The notes under the pieces were generated by a model that was not told where the DNA came from, did no database searches, and saw only the letters and a list, made by a program, of their open reading frames with translations. Source: Solobacterium sp. (GTDB lineage: Bacteria; Bacillota_I; Bacilli_A; Erysipelotrichales; Erysipelotrichaceae). Taken from it: a DNA stretch of 62,592 bases. Positions 8,032-19,891 of this stretch are shown piece by piece. A program made the position numbers and the translations under genes. Numbering within the stretch: the first letter of the stretch is position 1; each line of letters starts with the position of its first letter. The stretch lies in assembly GCA_017459725.1 (NCBI GenBank), contig JAFUCL010000097.1, forward strand, positions 1 through 62,592, written 5' to 3'.

Positions 8032-8648
8032 AACGAATTGTCTTCTATCTGGTGCGCCACGGGCAGACGGAGCTGAATCTTGCCGGAGTGGTGCAGAGCA
8101 CCAGCGATTCACCGCTGACAGAATCGGGAATCCGCGATGCCGAAAGAGCTGCACAAGCTCTGAAGAATGTGCCGATCCGGAAAGCATACAGTTCACCGTA
8201 CCTGCGCGCATACCGTACGGCAGAGATCATTCTGCAGGAGCATCCCTCCGTATCCCTGAAAGTGCATGAAGGACTGCGGGAGTTTGATTTCGGGGCTCTG
8301 GATGGTAAGTATATTGCGGATCTGCAGGATGAATTTGCGGCCAGATCAAAGAGCGGCGACTTCACGGATATCGGCGGGGAAAGCAGAGAGCTGATGCGTG
8401 AAAGGATACGCAGAACGTTTGCGGAGATTGCGGATACCTGTGAGGATGGGGATCATGTGCTGATTGCCTCGCACGGGGAATTCTGCCGGCAGATGATTCC
8501 GGGACTGTTCGGCATTGATGATACAGAGATGCGGAAACAGGAAACCTCTGACTTTGTGCCCAACGGCAGCATCACCCGTTTTGCATATACGGACGGTGTC
8601 TGGCAGCTGCTTGCACTGCCGGTGATACCGGAGAAGTTCGAACCTTAA
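8028..8648 (+). CDS. Histidine phosphatase (phosphoglycerate-mutase-like)
   Basis: 206 residues of the histidine phosphatase superfamily. The phospho-accepting histidine is His11 in VRHGQTELN; a second catalytic motif is IASHGE near residue 150, and REFDFGALDG supplies the acid. It starts with GTG overlapping the upstream TGA, which is supported by the conserved N-terminus starting right there. It is a broad-specificity phosphatase (CobC/GpmB-like group); the partner HAD gene suggests small phosphometabolites, but the substrate is unknown. Confidence 0.88.
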   Translation: MKRIVFYLVRHGQTELNLAGVVQSTSDSPLTESGIRDAERAAQALKNVPIRKAYSSPYLRAYRTAEIILQEHPSVSLKVHEGLREFDFGALDGKYIADLQDEFAARSKSGDFTDIGGESRELMRERIRRTFAEIADTCEDGDHVLIASHGEFCRQMIPGLFGIDDTEMRKQETSDFVPNGSITRFAYTDGVWQLLALPVIPEKFEP

Positions 8649-8683
8649 AAAAGTCCTGGAGTTTATATACTTCAGGACTTTTT
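8647..8683. terminator. Bidirectional terminator between convergent genes
   Basis: AAAAAAGTCCTG and CAGGACTTTTT form a long stem with A-run and T-run arms. It serves both the histidine phosphatase (plus) and the lactonase (minus), whose stop codon is at 8700. Confidence 0.9.
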
Positions 8684-8699
8684 ACGTTAGTCTGTGTGA

Positions 8700-9764
8700 T
8701 TACAGCAGTACAGCGAGATTGCCGGGCACCGGCACGTCTGCTTCACTGATGGTTTCACCGAGGCTTCCGTCCTCTTCGATGCGGATGACTTCAACCTTGT
8801 TGTCATCACGGTTGGCGGAGAAGAACAGGGTTCCTTCCGGATCGATCAGGGTGCCGCGGGGACCTTTGCCGCAGGCTCTTTCACCGCATTTGGCAAGCGT
8901 GCCGTCTTCGAGGATATCAAACGTTACGATCAGATCCGCACCGCGCAGGGAAAGATACAGTTTCTTTCCGCTGGGGTGGATACGGATGTCGGATGCATGG
9001 ATCTTTTCACCATCTCTGCCTTCCACAGCGGGAATCGCTTCACTGCGGCTCAGGGAACCGTCTGCTGTGTATGTCCAGATATACAGCACCGGTTTCTTTT
9101 CGTTGTTGCCGTAGAACAGCGGCAGGGAAGGATGGAAGACACCGTAGCGGGGATTGGTGTCCGCTTCGGCAATGCCTTCATGCAGGAAGATCAGTTTTCC
9201 GTTTTCACGGTCAACCGCAAAGGTATATACCCTGTCCAGTCCTTTGTCACTGACGATGTAGAGATCTTCAGCCGGGGCAGCGTATACGGAATGCAGGTGA
9301 GGAGGTCTGTCTCCGTGCACTGCATAGTAATCCGCAATCTCACCGATGGTGCCGTCTTCTTCAACCCGGAACAGCACGACCGTGGCTGTATTGGGGTCTT
9401 TGTCACCGTCCGGGGTGCCTTCATCATGATGTGTAACCAGCAGATATCTGCCGCTCTTGTCCAGGGTGCAGAAGGAAGCGTTGCAGCCGTAGGTGCGTTT
9501 TCTGCTGAGCAGTGAAAGCTCGCCGCGTTCCAGATCATATTTCACTGCCGCAATGTAACTGCCGGTGCGTTTGTCACCGCCGGTCATTTCTTCCGGCAGA
9601 TAAATGATCTTGCGGAATGTGTCCACACATTGGGTGCCGACATTCAGTTCACTCAGAAAACTGCGTACGGGAACAGCGTGTCCGTCCGCGCAGTCAAGCA
9701 GGGTCAGACCGCGGTCGCCGCCGCGGAAATCCCAGCTGCCTGCCGAAATACAGTATTGGCTCAT
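8700..9764 (-). CDS. Lactonase-family seven-bladed beta-propeller (6-phosphogluconolactonase-like)
   Basis: 354 residues, the normal size for the YbhE/Pgl lactonase family. Repeated blade motifs include HLHSVYAAPAEDLYIVSDKG, HASDIRIHPSGKKLYLSLRG and GNLAV near the C-terminus. In this family the enzyme hydrolyses 6-phosphogluconolactone, but other lactones are possible. RBS AGAGGAAA is 6 bases before the ATG. It lies downstream of the GH1 genes with an 86-base gap, so it may share their transcript or have its own promoter. Confidence 0.85.
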   Translation of the reverse strand: MSQYCISAGSWDFRGGDRGLTLLDCADGHAVPVRSFLSELNVGTQCVDTFRKIIYLPEEMTGGDKRTGSYIAAVKYDLERGELSLLSRKRTYGCNASFCTLDKSGRYLLVTHHDEGTPDGDKDPNTATVVLFRVEEDGTIGEIADYYAVHGDRPPHLHSVYAAPAEDLYIVSDKGLDRVYTFAVDRENGKLIFLHEGIAEADTNPRYGVFHPSLPLFYGNNEKKPVLYIWTYTADGSLSRSEAIPAVEGRDGEKIHASDIRIHPSGKKLYLSLRGADLIVTFDILEDGTLAKCGERACGKGPRGTLIDPEGTLFFSANRDDNKVEVIRIEEDGSLGETISEADVPVPGNLAVLL

Positions 9765-9850
9765 ATTTGTTTCCTCTTTCTGATTTCATTGTACATGGTC
9801 AGGGACGGAGGAAGAAAACAGAAAATGCATTGTTTTGATGAATTGTGTGA

Positions 9851-12871
<3,021 letters not shown>

Positions 12872-12880
12872 TATGTGTTG

Positions 12881-13969
12881 TTATTTGCCGCTCTTGGTCT
12901 GGTTCAGCATCCAGGACATGATGCCGTGCTCATCGTGGTATGTCAGCACCCAGCAGGTATGATTCCAGCCGAATCTTGCCTCATATGTCATGTCTTCGAT
13001 AATGCCGATGTCGTACTTCGCAAGCTCTTCCGGTGAATACAGAGTGAGTTTGGCGTCGTTGTTGCCGGCATCACGCAGAGCCAGGATTCCGTCCACGAGA
13101 TACTTGTGACGGTAGATGGTGTGATCCACGTATGCCGCGGAGATCCAGATCTTTGTGTGGGTCAGTCCGCACAGGATCTTGAATGTTTCGGGAGTCATGG
13201 TCGGGCAGATCGGTGCAGCTGCTGCGAAGAGATCCGAACCGACGTTCAGGCATCTCAGGGTTCCGCCGCCGCCCATGGAAAGACCGGTGACATATACTCT
13301 TTCAGGATCGACTTTGCCTGCCTTGATCATCTTGCGGATGATGTCGCAGATCTCTGCCAGGTAGGTTCTGGACCAGCCGCTGTCGGGATCCTGTTCAATG
13401 CCTTCGAAGTCACCGACAATGATGCGCTTGCCGCCCATCTTGAAGGTGCCGGGTTTTGCCTGCGGTGCCATGACATAGCAGTCCGGATAGTGCTCAGCGA
13501 GAGCTGTCGGACCGTAGCATCCGGTCAGCTGGCGCCAGTTGTCATAACCGCCTTCACCGCCGCCGTGCAGGAAGAGGATCAGAGGTCTCGGCACATCAAC
13601 ACCCGGCTTGTAGAGACGGTAGAGAACCTCACCGTCGCTGCAGGCTTCAAACTTGTCTGCCCAGTCGGTCTTCACATCGGTGAAATCTTCCGCTGTATAG
13701 GTCTTTTTGCCGATCTTCAGCTTATAGGGAGCGTTGAAGGAGAAAGCATCCACGTCAATGTGCAGAATGCCTTTCTTCTGGGAAATGTTGGTGATGCCGC
13801 CGCCGGTTCTGCCGGTCTTGGAACGGAGGAATACATCGATGGATGTATCCAGGTAGTTGTCACTCAGAGAGATATCTTTCTTGGCGACTTTTGTTTCGCA
13901 GGGAATCTCAAATGCATAGATGTCCTGTCCGCGGTTGCCGATCCGCGTGAATACTGTGCAGTCTGTCAT
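12881..13969 (-). CDS. Alpha/beta hydrolase with N-terminal accessory domain (predicted esterase/peptidase)
   Basis: 362 residues. An N-terminal beta-rich domain (about 1-110) precedes an alpha/beta-hydrolase domain. The nucleophile is Ser231 in YVTGLSMGGGGT and the oxyanion region is ILFLHGGGEGGYDNW (about 131-145). The candidate histidine is in FGWNHTCWV near residue 335. It resembles the CE1/PHB-depolymerase-like predicted peptidase group (COG4099). No signal peptide. It starts 5 bases after the neighbouring carboxylesterase stop and belongs to the same minus-strand operon. It is distinct from both esterase families that are multiplied elsewhere in the window. Confidence 0.82.
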   Translation of the reverse strand: MTDCTVFTRIGNRGQDIYAFEIPCETKVAKKDISLSDNYLDTSIDVFLRSKTGRTGGGITNISQKKGILHIDVDAFSFNAPYKLKIGKKTYTAEDFTDVKTDWADKFEACSDGEVLYRLYKPGVDVPRPLILFLHGGGEGGYDNWRQLTGCYGPTALAEHYPDCYVMAPQAKPGTFKMGGKRIIVGDFEGIEQDPDSGWSRTYLAEICDIIRKMIKAGKVDPERVYVTGLSMGGGGTLRCLNVGSDLFAAAAPICPTMTPETFKILCGLTHTKIWISAAYVDHTIYRHKYLVDGILALRDAGNNDAKLTLYSPEELAKYDIGIIEDMTYEARFGWNHTCWVLTYHDEHGIMSWMLNQTKSGK

Positions 13970-13974
13970 TTTCC

Positions 13975-15549
13975 TTACCTCAGTGCGATTCCTTTCGGGT
14001 TGTATTTTTTCAGATCGGGACGATGGTTCCAGAATACTTCATAGAGTTCATCGTCATGGTTGGTTCTCAGTTCGAATTCATCATCAACGATCATTGTATG
14101 CACCGTATCAGCTGTGGAAGGCTTCCATGCAGGGATATCCGGAATCTGCGGACTGCCTGTTTCCGCAAGGGCAAGAACGATTCTGCTCATGCGGTCAACG
14201 AGACGGTCGGATACACCGGGTTTGTTGCCGATGATGACCTTGTCCAGGTTGTTGAACCAGAAGGCGATATCACTGCAGTGCCACGGGATTTTGCCGCCGT
14301 TGTACGGGAACTCGTATGTGAAGAGATAGTTCCAGACATTCGGAGCCATTTCTGCCTTCTTCTTAACGAAGGTCTTGGTGTCTCTGCGGTAGTTGTTGTC
14401 GAGCATTGCCGCATCGGTGAGGCACTTGCCGGGATATGCTTCCGCGAAGAGTTCAGCCATCTTTACACCGATCTCATCGCCGTATACCTGCTTCAGGGCA
14501 TCCAGCTTTTCTGCTTCACTCAGGGAGTTCTTGTCTGTGACAAAGTCACCGAAGGAGAATTCGCCCAGACATGTACCGGCAACCGTCGGAATCTCTTTGG
14601 CATGTTCACGGAATCCGTAGTAGACGGGATCACCGGCATACCAGTCGTTCTTCATCGGTGCGGAGCCTGTGTACATTCCTTTTGCCTTGAATTCGGGAGC
14701 GATCCGGTTGTATGCTTCGGCGAGCTTTTCGTAAGGAACATCCTGCAGGGCAAGCGGATCCTTTTCGTAGTCAATGCCGAGTTCGTTGTAGAGTGCGATG
14801 CCGAATGTGCGTGCATCTTCCTTTGCGGTTTCGGGATTGCCGAACATTCTGCGGAAATCACTGATGCCGCTCATGATGAATGCTTTGTGGAACAGACCGT
14901 CCGCATCCGGAATCTGCATCATGCTCTGCACTTTGCGGCCGCCGCCGGACTGGCCCATGATTGTTACGTTGTTCGGGTCACCGCCGAAGGCTTCAATATT
15001 GTCATGAACCCATTTCAGGCAGGCAACGAGGTCTGCATTGCCGACATTGCCGGAATTCCAGAACTTGTCGCTGAAGGAAGAGAGATCGAGGTAACCGATG
15101 ATATTCAGACGGTGGTTGCAGGAAACGAATACGACGTCTCCTTTCTTTGAGATATTCTCACCGTCATAGGAAACCTGCTCAATGGAGGAGCCTGCTGCGA
15201 AGCCGCCGCCGTGGAACCAGACCAGAACCGGTCTCTTTGCGGTGCGGTCGGTATGCTGTGTCCAGACATTCAGGTACTGGCAGTTTTCATCTTTGACCCA
15301 GTATCTGTGCGGGCACATGATTTCACCGGCTGTTCCTTCCTTCTGCAGCATAGGTGATACATAGCCGTAGCTCAGAGCGTCTTCGACACCTTCCCAGGGT
15401 TCAACCTCGGTGGGCATTTCCCATCTCTTAGCGTTGGCATACTTGATTCCCCAGAATGTGTAGGTGGAATCAATCTTAAAGCCGCGGATTTTGCCGGCTT
15501 TGGTCTCGACCACGGGTTCCGTGGAAGAGCAGATAAATTCTCTGGCCAT
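13975..15549 (-). CDS. Type-B carboxylesterase (subgroup A, copy 3)
   Basis: 524 residues, a full-length type-B carboxylesterase (cholinesterase fold). The predicted triad is Ser201 in GQSGGG, Glu330 in GTCLGEFSFGD and His424 in PWHCSDIAFWF; the oxyanion loop is HGGGF (113-117). The nucleophile elbow reads G-Q-S-G-G rather than the usual G-E-S-A-G. The N-terminus (MAREFICSSTEPVVETKAGK) corresponds to the start of the catalytic domain, so the protein is cytosolic. RBS AGGAGA. It ends in GIALR like its two minus-strand neighbours. Confidence 0.93.
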   Translation of the reverse strand: MAREFICSSTEPVVETKAGKIRGFKIDSTYTFWGIKYANAKRWEMPTEVEPWEGVEDALSYGYVSPMLQKEGTAGEIMCPHRYWVKDENCQYLNVWTQHTDRTAKRPVLVWFHGGGFAAGSSIEQVSYDGENISKKGDVVFVSCNHRLNIIGYLDLSSFSDKFWNSGNVGNADLVACLKWVHDNIEAFGGDPNNVTIMGQSGGGRKVQSMMQIPDADGLFHKAFIMSGISDFRRMFGNPETAKEDARTFGIALYNELGIDYEKDPLALQDVPYEKLAEAYNRIAPEFKAKGMYTGSAPMKNDWYAGDPVYYGFREHAKEIPTVAGTCLGEFSFGDFVTDKNSLSEAEKLDALKQVYGDEIGVKMAELFAEAYPGKCLTDAAMLDNNYRRDTKTFVKKKAEMAPNVWNYLFTYEFPYNGGKIPWHCSDIAFWFNNLDKVIIGNKPGVSDRLVDRMSRIVLALAETGSPQIPDIPAWKPSTADTVHTMIVDDEFELRTNHDDELYEVFWNHRPDLKKYNPKGIALR

Positions 15550-15598
15550 TATTATTGTCTCCTGTTCTTTTTTCTTAATTTTAACGGTATGTCAGAGT

Positions 15599-17176
15599 TC
15601 AATGAAGAGAAATATTGTTTTTGTTGTATTTTGAGAGGTCCGGACGGATCGGCCAGAAAACCTCAATCAGTTTGTCATCGTGGTTGACGGTAACGCCGCA
15701 TTCCTCCGCCAGAATCATTGTCTTCAGCTCATCCGGTGTGCTGGCCGGCCATTCAGGAAGACCTTCCGCACACGGAGCACCTGTCTTTGCAAAGCTGATC
15801 AGGCAGGAAGACATCTTGTTTTCCAGGACATCGGAAACACCCGGACGGTTGGCAACCGGCACCTTGTCGGTGTTGCGGAACCAGAACGGAATGTCGCTGC
15901 AGTGCCACGGAGCTTTGCCGCCGTTGATCGGGAAATCATAGGCAAACAGGTAGTTGTAGCACGGTGCAGTTCCGGCTGCCTTGGTTTTGACAAAGGTCTT
16001 GGTATCAATGCGGTAATTGTTGTCGAGGGTAATGGCATCAATCAGATTGCGTCCCGGATATGCCTCGGAGAATGCTTCAATCATGCGCTGTCCGTCTTCC
16101 TTGCCGAAGACTTCATATACGCACTGTTCCTGCTGTTCTCTGCTCAGGCGGTGCTTGTACATGATCACATCGCCGAAGGTGCCGCGCTCGGCAAGACATG
16201 TGCCTGCCATCAGCGGAATGGTATAGGCGTGTTCACGGAATCCGTAGTACAGGGGATCGCCGGCATACCAGTCATTCTTCATCGGGAAGCATCCGCAGTA
16301 TCTGCCTTCTTTCTTGAAGGCAGGAGAGAGTTTCCGCCAGGCTGCTGCCAGGGTGTCATACGGGACATCCTGCAGGGCAAGCGGATCTTTCCCGTAATCA
16401 ATACCGAGTTCTTTATACAGGGCTTCACCGAAGGCGCGGGCGTCTTCCTTTGCAGTTTCGGGATTGCCGAACATTCTGCGGAAATCACTGATGCCGCTCA
16501 TGATGAAGGCCTTGTGGAACAGACCGTCAGCTGCGGGGATCTGCAGCAGGGACTGCACTTTGCGGCCGCCGCCGGACTGACCCATGATCGTGACATTGTC
16601 CGGGTCGCCGCCGAAGCCTTCGATGTTGTCATGAACCCATTTCAGACACATGACAAGGTCGGCATTTCCGACATTGCCTGAATTCCAGAAGGTATCGCTG
16701 AAGGAAGACAGGTCGAGGTAGCCGATGATGTTCAGGCGGTGGTTCATGGATACGAAGACAACGTCTCCGAATTCACTGATATTCACACCGTCGTATGCCT
16801 GCATCTCTATAGACGAGCCGTCCATGAACTGACCGCCGTGGATCCATACAAGGACCGGTTTCTTTGCGGTGCGGTCAATGGACTGTGTCCAGATATTCAG
16901 GTACTGGCAGGCTTCATCCTTCGGCCAGTATCTGTGCGGCACCATGTGGTCTCCGAAGGGATTCTCACGGTTGACCATCGGGCATACATAACCGTAGCTC
17001 AGGGCATCAACGGTGCCTTCCCACGGTTCGACTTCGGTGGGCATTTCCCATCTCTTTGCATTGGCGTACTTGATGCCGTAGAAGGTGTAGGTGCTGTCGG
17101 CTTTGAAACCGCGGACCTTTCCGGCTTTGGTTTCAACCACAGGTTCATCCGGGGTGCAGATGAATGTTCTGGTCAT
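15599..17176 (-). CDS. Type-B carboxylesterase (subgroup A, copy 2)
   Basis: 525 residues, closely related to its neighbours on both sides. Nucleophile Ser201 (GQSGGG); acid in AGTCLAERGTFGD; His in PWHCSDIPFWF. The oxyanion loop reads HGGQF instead of HGGGF, a change at the third glycine that should alter the pocket for the acyl or alcohol part. AGGAG precedes the ATG. The gap to the next gene is only 49 bases, without a terminator. Confidence 0.93.
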   Translation of the reverse strand: MTRTFICTPDEPVVETKAGKVRGFKADSTYTFYGIKYANAKRWEMPTEVEPWEGTVDALSYGYVCPMVNRENPFGDHMVPHRYWPKDEACQYLNIWTQSIDRTAKKPVLVWIHGGQFMDGSSIEMQAYDGVNISEFGDVVFVSMNHRLNIIGYLDLSSFSDTFWNSGNVGNADLVMCLKWVHDNIEGFGGDPDNVTIMGQSGGGRKVQSLLQIPAADGLFHKAFIMSGISDFRRMFGNPETAKEDARAFGEALYKELGIDYGKDPLALQDVPYDTLAAAWRKLSPAFKKEGRYCGCFPMKNDWYAGDPLYYGFREHAYTIPLMAGTCLAERGTFGDVIMYKHRLSREQQEQCVYEVFGKEDGQRMIEAFSEAYPGRNLIDAITLDNNYRIDTKTFVKTKAAGTAPCYNYLFAYDFPINGGKAPWHCSDIPFWFRNTDKVPVANRPGVSDVLENKMSSCLISFAKTGAPCAEGLPEWPASTPDELKTMILAEECGVTVNHDDKLIEVFWPIRPDLSKYNKNNISLH

Positions 17177-17195
17177 GCTTTAAATCTCCTGCGCA

Positions 17196-18746
17196 TTAAC
17201 GAAGCGCGATATTCTTGCGGTTCCGCTTTCTGGGATCCGGTGCCACCGGCAGGAAAGCTTCATAGAGTGATTCATCAAAGTCCGGCTTCATCGCACAGGT
17301 GTCATCCAGCACCATGGTGTTGACATGTTCCGTTGTGCAGGCCGGCCATTCAGGCAGATCTTCCGCAGACGGTGCGCCGTTCTTCAGGAAGTTCAGGATC
17401 GCGGTGGACATATTCTTTTCGAGCTGGTCGGATACACCGGGTTTGTTGCCGACAACGACTTTGTCTTCATTGTGGAACCAGAAGGCGAGGTCGCTGCAGT
17501 GCCATGCCAGCTTGCCGTCATTGATCGGGAACTCATAGGCAAACAGGTAATTATATACAGGTGCTTCACCGGCTGCTTTGAGTCTGATGTATGCTCTGTC
17601 ATTCGGTCTGAAGCGGGCATCCAGCTGGATCAGGTCAGTGAGATCCTTGGTCGGATGGGCAGCCTTGAAGAGCTCTGCCAGTGCATCGGTTTTATCACCG
17701 AATTCATCACGGAGGATTGCGTATCTTGCTTCATCGGTGAGTTCATGCTTCCTGGCGACAGCGTCACCGAAGCTCATCTCCGCGATGCAGCAGCCGACCA
17801 TTGTCGGAACGGTCAGGGCATGTTCCGTGAAGCCGTATACACGCGCATCACCGGCATACCAGCTGTTGCGGATCGGGGTCTGTCCGGTGTAGATGCCCTG
17901 GGCAGCGAGACCGGGTGCTACTTTGTTGTATGCGGCAGCCAGTGCTTCATACGGAACGGCTTCCATTTCTTCGATTGTGGTGCAGCCGAGTTCCGCCATC
18001 ATGGCCGGACCGATTTTGCTGGTGTCGGGATCGATATCTCTCATGGCATTGATTTCCAGGATACCGCTCATGATAACGGCTCTCTGGAACAGACCGTCCG
18101 CTGCCGGTGTCTGCAGGAGGGACTGTACTTTGCCGCCGCCTCCGGACTGACCGAAAATCAGCACTTTTTCGGGATCGCCGCCGAACGCTGCGATATTGTC
18201 ATGCACCCACTGCAGGGCTGCTACGAGATCGGCATTGCCGACGTTGGCGGAATTCCAGTATTTCTCACCGTACTGCGACAGATCGAGATAACCGATGATG
18301 TTGAGTCTGTGGTTGATGGAGACAACAACACAGTCTCCGAAGACGGACAGATTCTCACCGTCATAAGCAACCTGTTCAATGGAGGAACCGGCCGAGAAAC
18401 CGCCGCCGTGGATCCAGACCATAACCGGTTTTTTCGCTTCCGGATCAATGCTCTGCGTCCATACATTGAGATTCAGGCAGTTCTCATCCTTGACCCAGTA
18501 TCTGTGCGGGCACATGATTTCACCGCGTTTGCTTTCCCTTGAAAGCATCGGTGAAACAAAACCATAACTCAGTGCATCCTCAACACCTTCCCAGGGCTGT
18601 ACGGGTTCGGGCATCTGCCATCTTTTGGCGGTTGCGTACGGGATTCCCCAGAATGTGTATGTACTGTCGATTTTAAAACCTCTGATTTTTCCGGAAGCCG
18701 TAGTCACAATCGGCTCGGTTGAAGAACAGATAAATGTGCGTGCCAT
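17196..18746 (-). CDS. Type-B carboxylesterase (subgroup A, copy 1, first gene of operon)
   Basis: 516 residues. Ser201 (FGQSGGGGKVQ), acid in GCCIAEMSFGD, His in AWHCSDLAFWF, oxyanion loop HGGGF. It is the promoter-proximal gene of the minus-strand operon, with AGGAGGATATAC before the ATG and a promoter/operator region upstream. The middle part (about 225-300) diverges most from the other copies; this is where type-B esterases hold substrate-contacting loops. Confidence 0.93.
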   Translation of the reverse strand: MARTFICSSTEPIVTTASGKIRGFKIDSTYTFWGIPYATAKRWQMPEPVQPWEGVEDALSYGFVSPMLSRESKRGEIMCPHRYWVKDENCLNLNVWTQSIDPEAKKPVMVWIHGGGFSAGSSIEQVAYDGENLSVFGDCVVVSINHRLNIIGYLDLSQYGEKYWNSANVGNADLVAALQWVHDNIAAFGGDPEKVLIFGQSGGGGKVQSLLQTPAADGLFQRAVIMSGILEINAMRDIDPDTSKIGPAMMAELGCTTIEEMEAVPYEALAAAYNKVAPGLAAQGIYTGQTPIRNSWYAGDARVYGFTEHALTVPTMVGCCIAEMSFGDAVARKHELTDEARYAILRDEFGDKTDALAELFKAAHPTKDLTDLIQLDARFRPNDRAYIRLKAAGEAPVYNYLFAYEFPINDGKLAWHCSDLAFWFHNEDKVVVGNKPGVSDQLEKNMSTAILNFLKNGAPSAEDLPEWPACTTEHVNTMVLDDTCAMKPDFDESLYEAFLPVAPDPRKRNRKNIALR

Positions 18747-18783
18747 GTATATCCTCCTTTTACGACGCTGTTTTATTGTTTTT

Positions 18784-18837
18784 TAATACAGTTGTATTAC
18801 TGATAAAACTATAATGAATAACATCCTTTGCGGTCAA
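18784..18837 (-). promoter_or_regulatory. Promoter and palindromic operator of the minus-strand esterase operon
   Basis: On the minus strand TTGACC (18832-18837), an 18-base spacer and TATAGT (18808-18813) form a good sigma-A promoter. Just downstream of the expected start is a perfect palindrome TAATACA-GT-TGTATTA (18784-18799), placed as a repressor operator would be. The half-site resembles those of GntR-type regulators; no regulator gene is adjacent. Confidence 0.7.
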
Positions 18838-18863
18838 TCCTGCACGTTGGGGGAGGAGATAAA

Positions 18864-18889
18864 GAAAACGGCTGTATAAAGCCGTTTTC
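18864..18889 (-). terminator. Terminator of the EFR1 ferredoxin gene
   Basis: GAAAACGGCT and AGCCGTTTTC form a perfect 10-bp stem around GTATAA. On the minus strand it ends in a T-rich run. It separates the EFR1 gene from the esterase operon promoter. The rest of 18890-19018 shows nothing recognisable. Confidence 0.75.
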
Positions 18890-19018
18890 ATTGATATGTC
18901 CGTTTTTGACATAAGGAAATCTGACAAAAGAGCGCGGATTCGTTTTAAATGCCAACTTGCGTGTATACAGGCAACCAAATAAAATTTAATCAGAGCTGAA
19001 TCTTTGCCAGAATCATAT

Positions 19019-19798
19019 TCAGAAGCGTTTCTGCTGGGCGGCGATTTCATCTGCTGAAACATCGGGATGATGGTATCTGGAGCGTCCGTTATTGAAAAAC
19101 TTGGAATCAATGTAGACTGCCTCGGCCGGACACCAGTGGAAACATGCCATGCAGGAAGCACATGTGCTGCCGTAGACGGGATGTCCGTCGGTCATGGTGA
19201 TGTTCTTCATAGGGCATACCTGTGCGCACAGACCGCAGGATACACACTTATCCGGATCGCTTTTGAAGACAAAGATTTTCGGGAAGCGTTCACGCTGACC
19301 TTCTTCGGTATTTTCCGGAGCGTCAAAGCCTTCCACCGTGCTCTGGAAGCGGCTGTTGATATTGTCAGCGGAACGATGGCAGAACATGTCGCAGTCGGCG
19401 ATGCGTTCAGCGTTTTCCGCTTCGTTGGTAGCCATGCAGTTGCCGGGCATCGTGATCTTGCGTGTGTAGTTCATCTCAATGCCGTGCTTCTTCAGCCAGC
19501 TGGCAAAGAAATCCAGGCAGGATCCGCCTCTGTCATTGCAGGTCGCAATACCGAAAACATAGGGTTGGCCGGAAAGCTTCAGTCTGGCGGCGAGATGATA
19601 AACAGGCCAGGGAGCACGTTCGCCGTAAACCGGGAATACAAACCCGAGTGTATCGCATGGTTCAACGGTGATTTCTTCGGCTTCGAGATAATTGGCGGCA
19701 GCGCGGAGCTCTGTCTCTCCGTCCAGGTACTTTGCAAGATTCTTCGCACAGACCAGGGAATTGCCGGTCGCCGTAAAGTAATAAATGATGTTCTTCAT
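19019..19798 (-). CDS. EFR1-family ferredoxin/flavodoxin-like protein
   Basis: 259 residues. The N-terminal flavodoxin-like part begins IIYYFTATGNSLVCAKNLA (FMN-binding loop). At the C-terminus are two [4Fe-4S] motifs, CVSCGLCAQVCP and CASCMACFHWCP. EFR1 proteins are electron carriers whose partner is usually unknown. The start at 19798 is supported by GCGAGGG upstream and by a TATAAT on the minus strand at 19824-19829. It is transcribed divergently from the metallo-hydrolase genes. Confidence 0.85.
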   Translation of the reverse strand: MKNIIYYFTATGNSLVCAKNLAKYLDGETELRAAANYLEAEEITVEPCDTLGFVFPVYGERAPWPVYHLAARLKLSGQPYVFGIATCNDRGGSCLDFFASWLKKHGIEMNYTRKITMPGNCMATNEAENAERIADCDMFCHRSADNINSRFQSTVEGFDAPENTEEGQRERFPKIFVFKSDPDKCVSCGLCAQVCPMKNITMTDGHPVYGSTCASCMACFHWCPAEAVYIDSKFFNNGRSRYHHPDVSADEIAAQQKRF

Positions 19799-19891
19799 GA
19801 AATATACCCTCGCTTTTAATGACATTATACGTGGAGATAAGCTGGTTATGAACAGCAGAACAATTCAGAAATATACAGGAGGTTTGTTTTT

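Noticed and set aside
17325..18542. 405-codon plus-strand frame opposite the first carboxylesterase of the minus-strand operon
   Set aside because: A shadow of the real gene; the plus strand has no promoter or RBS, and the minus-strand frame has the full catalytic triad.
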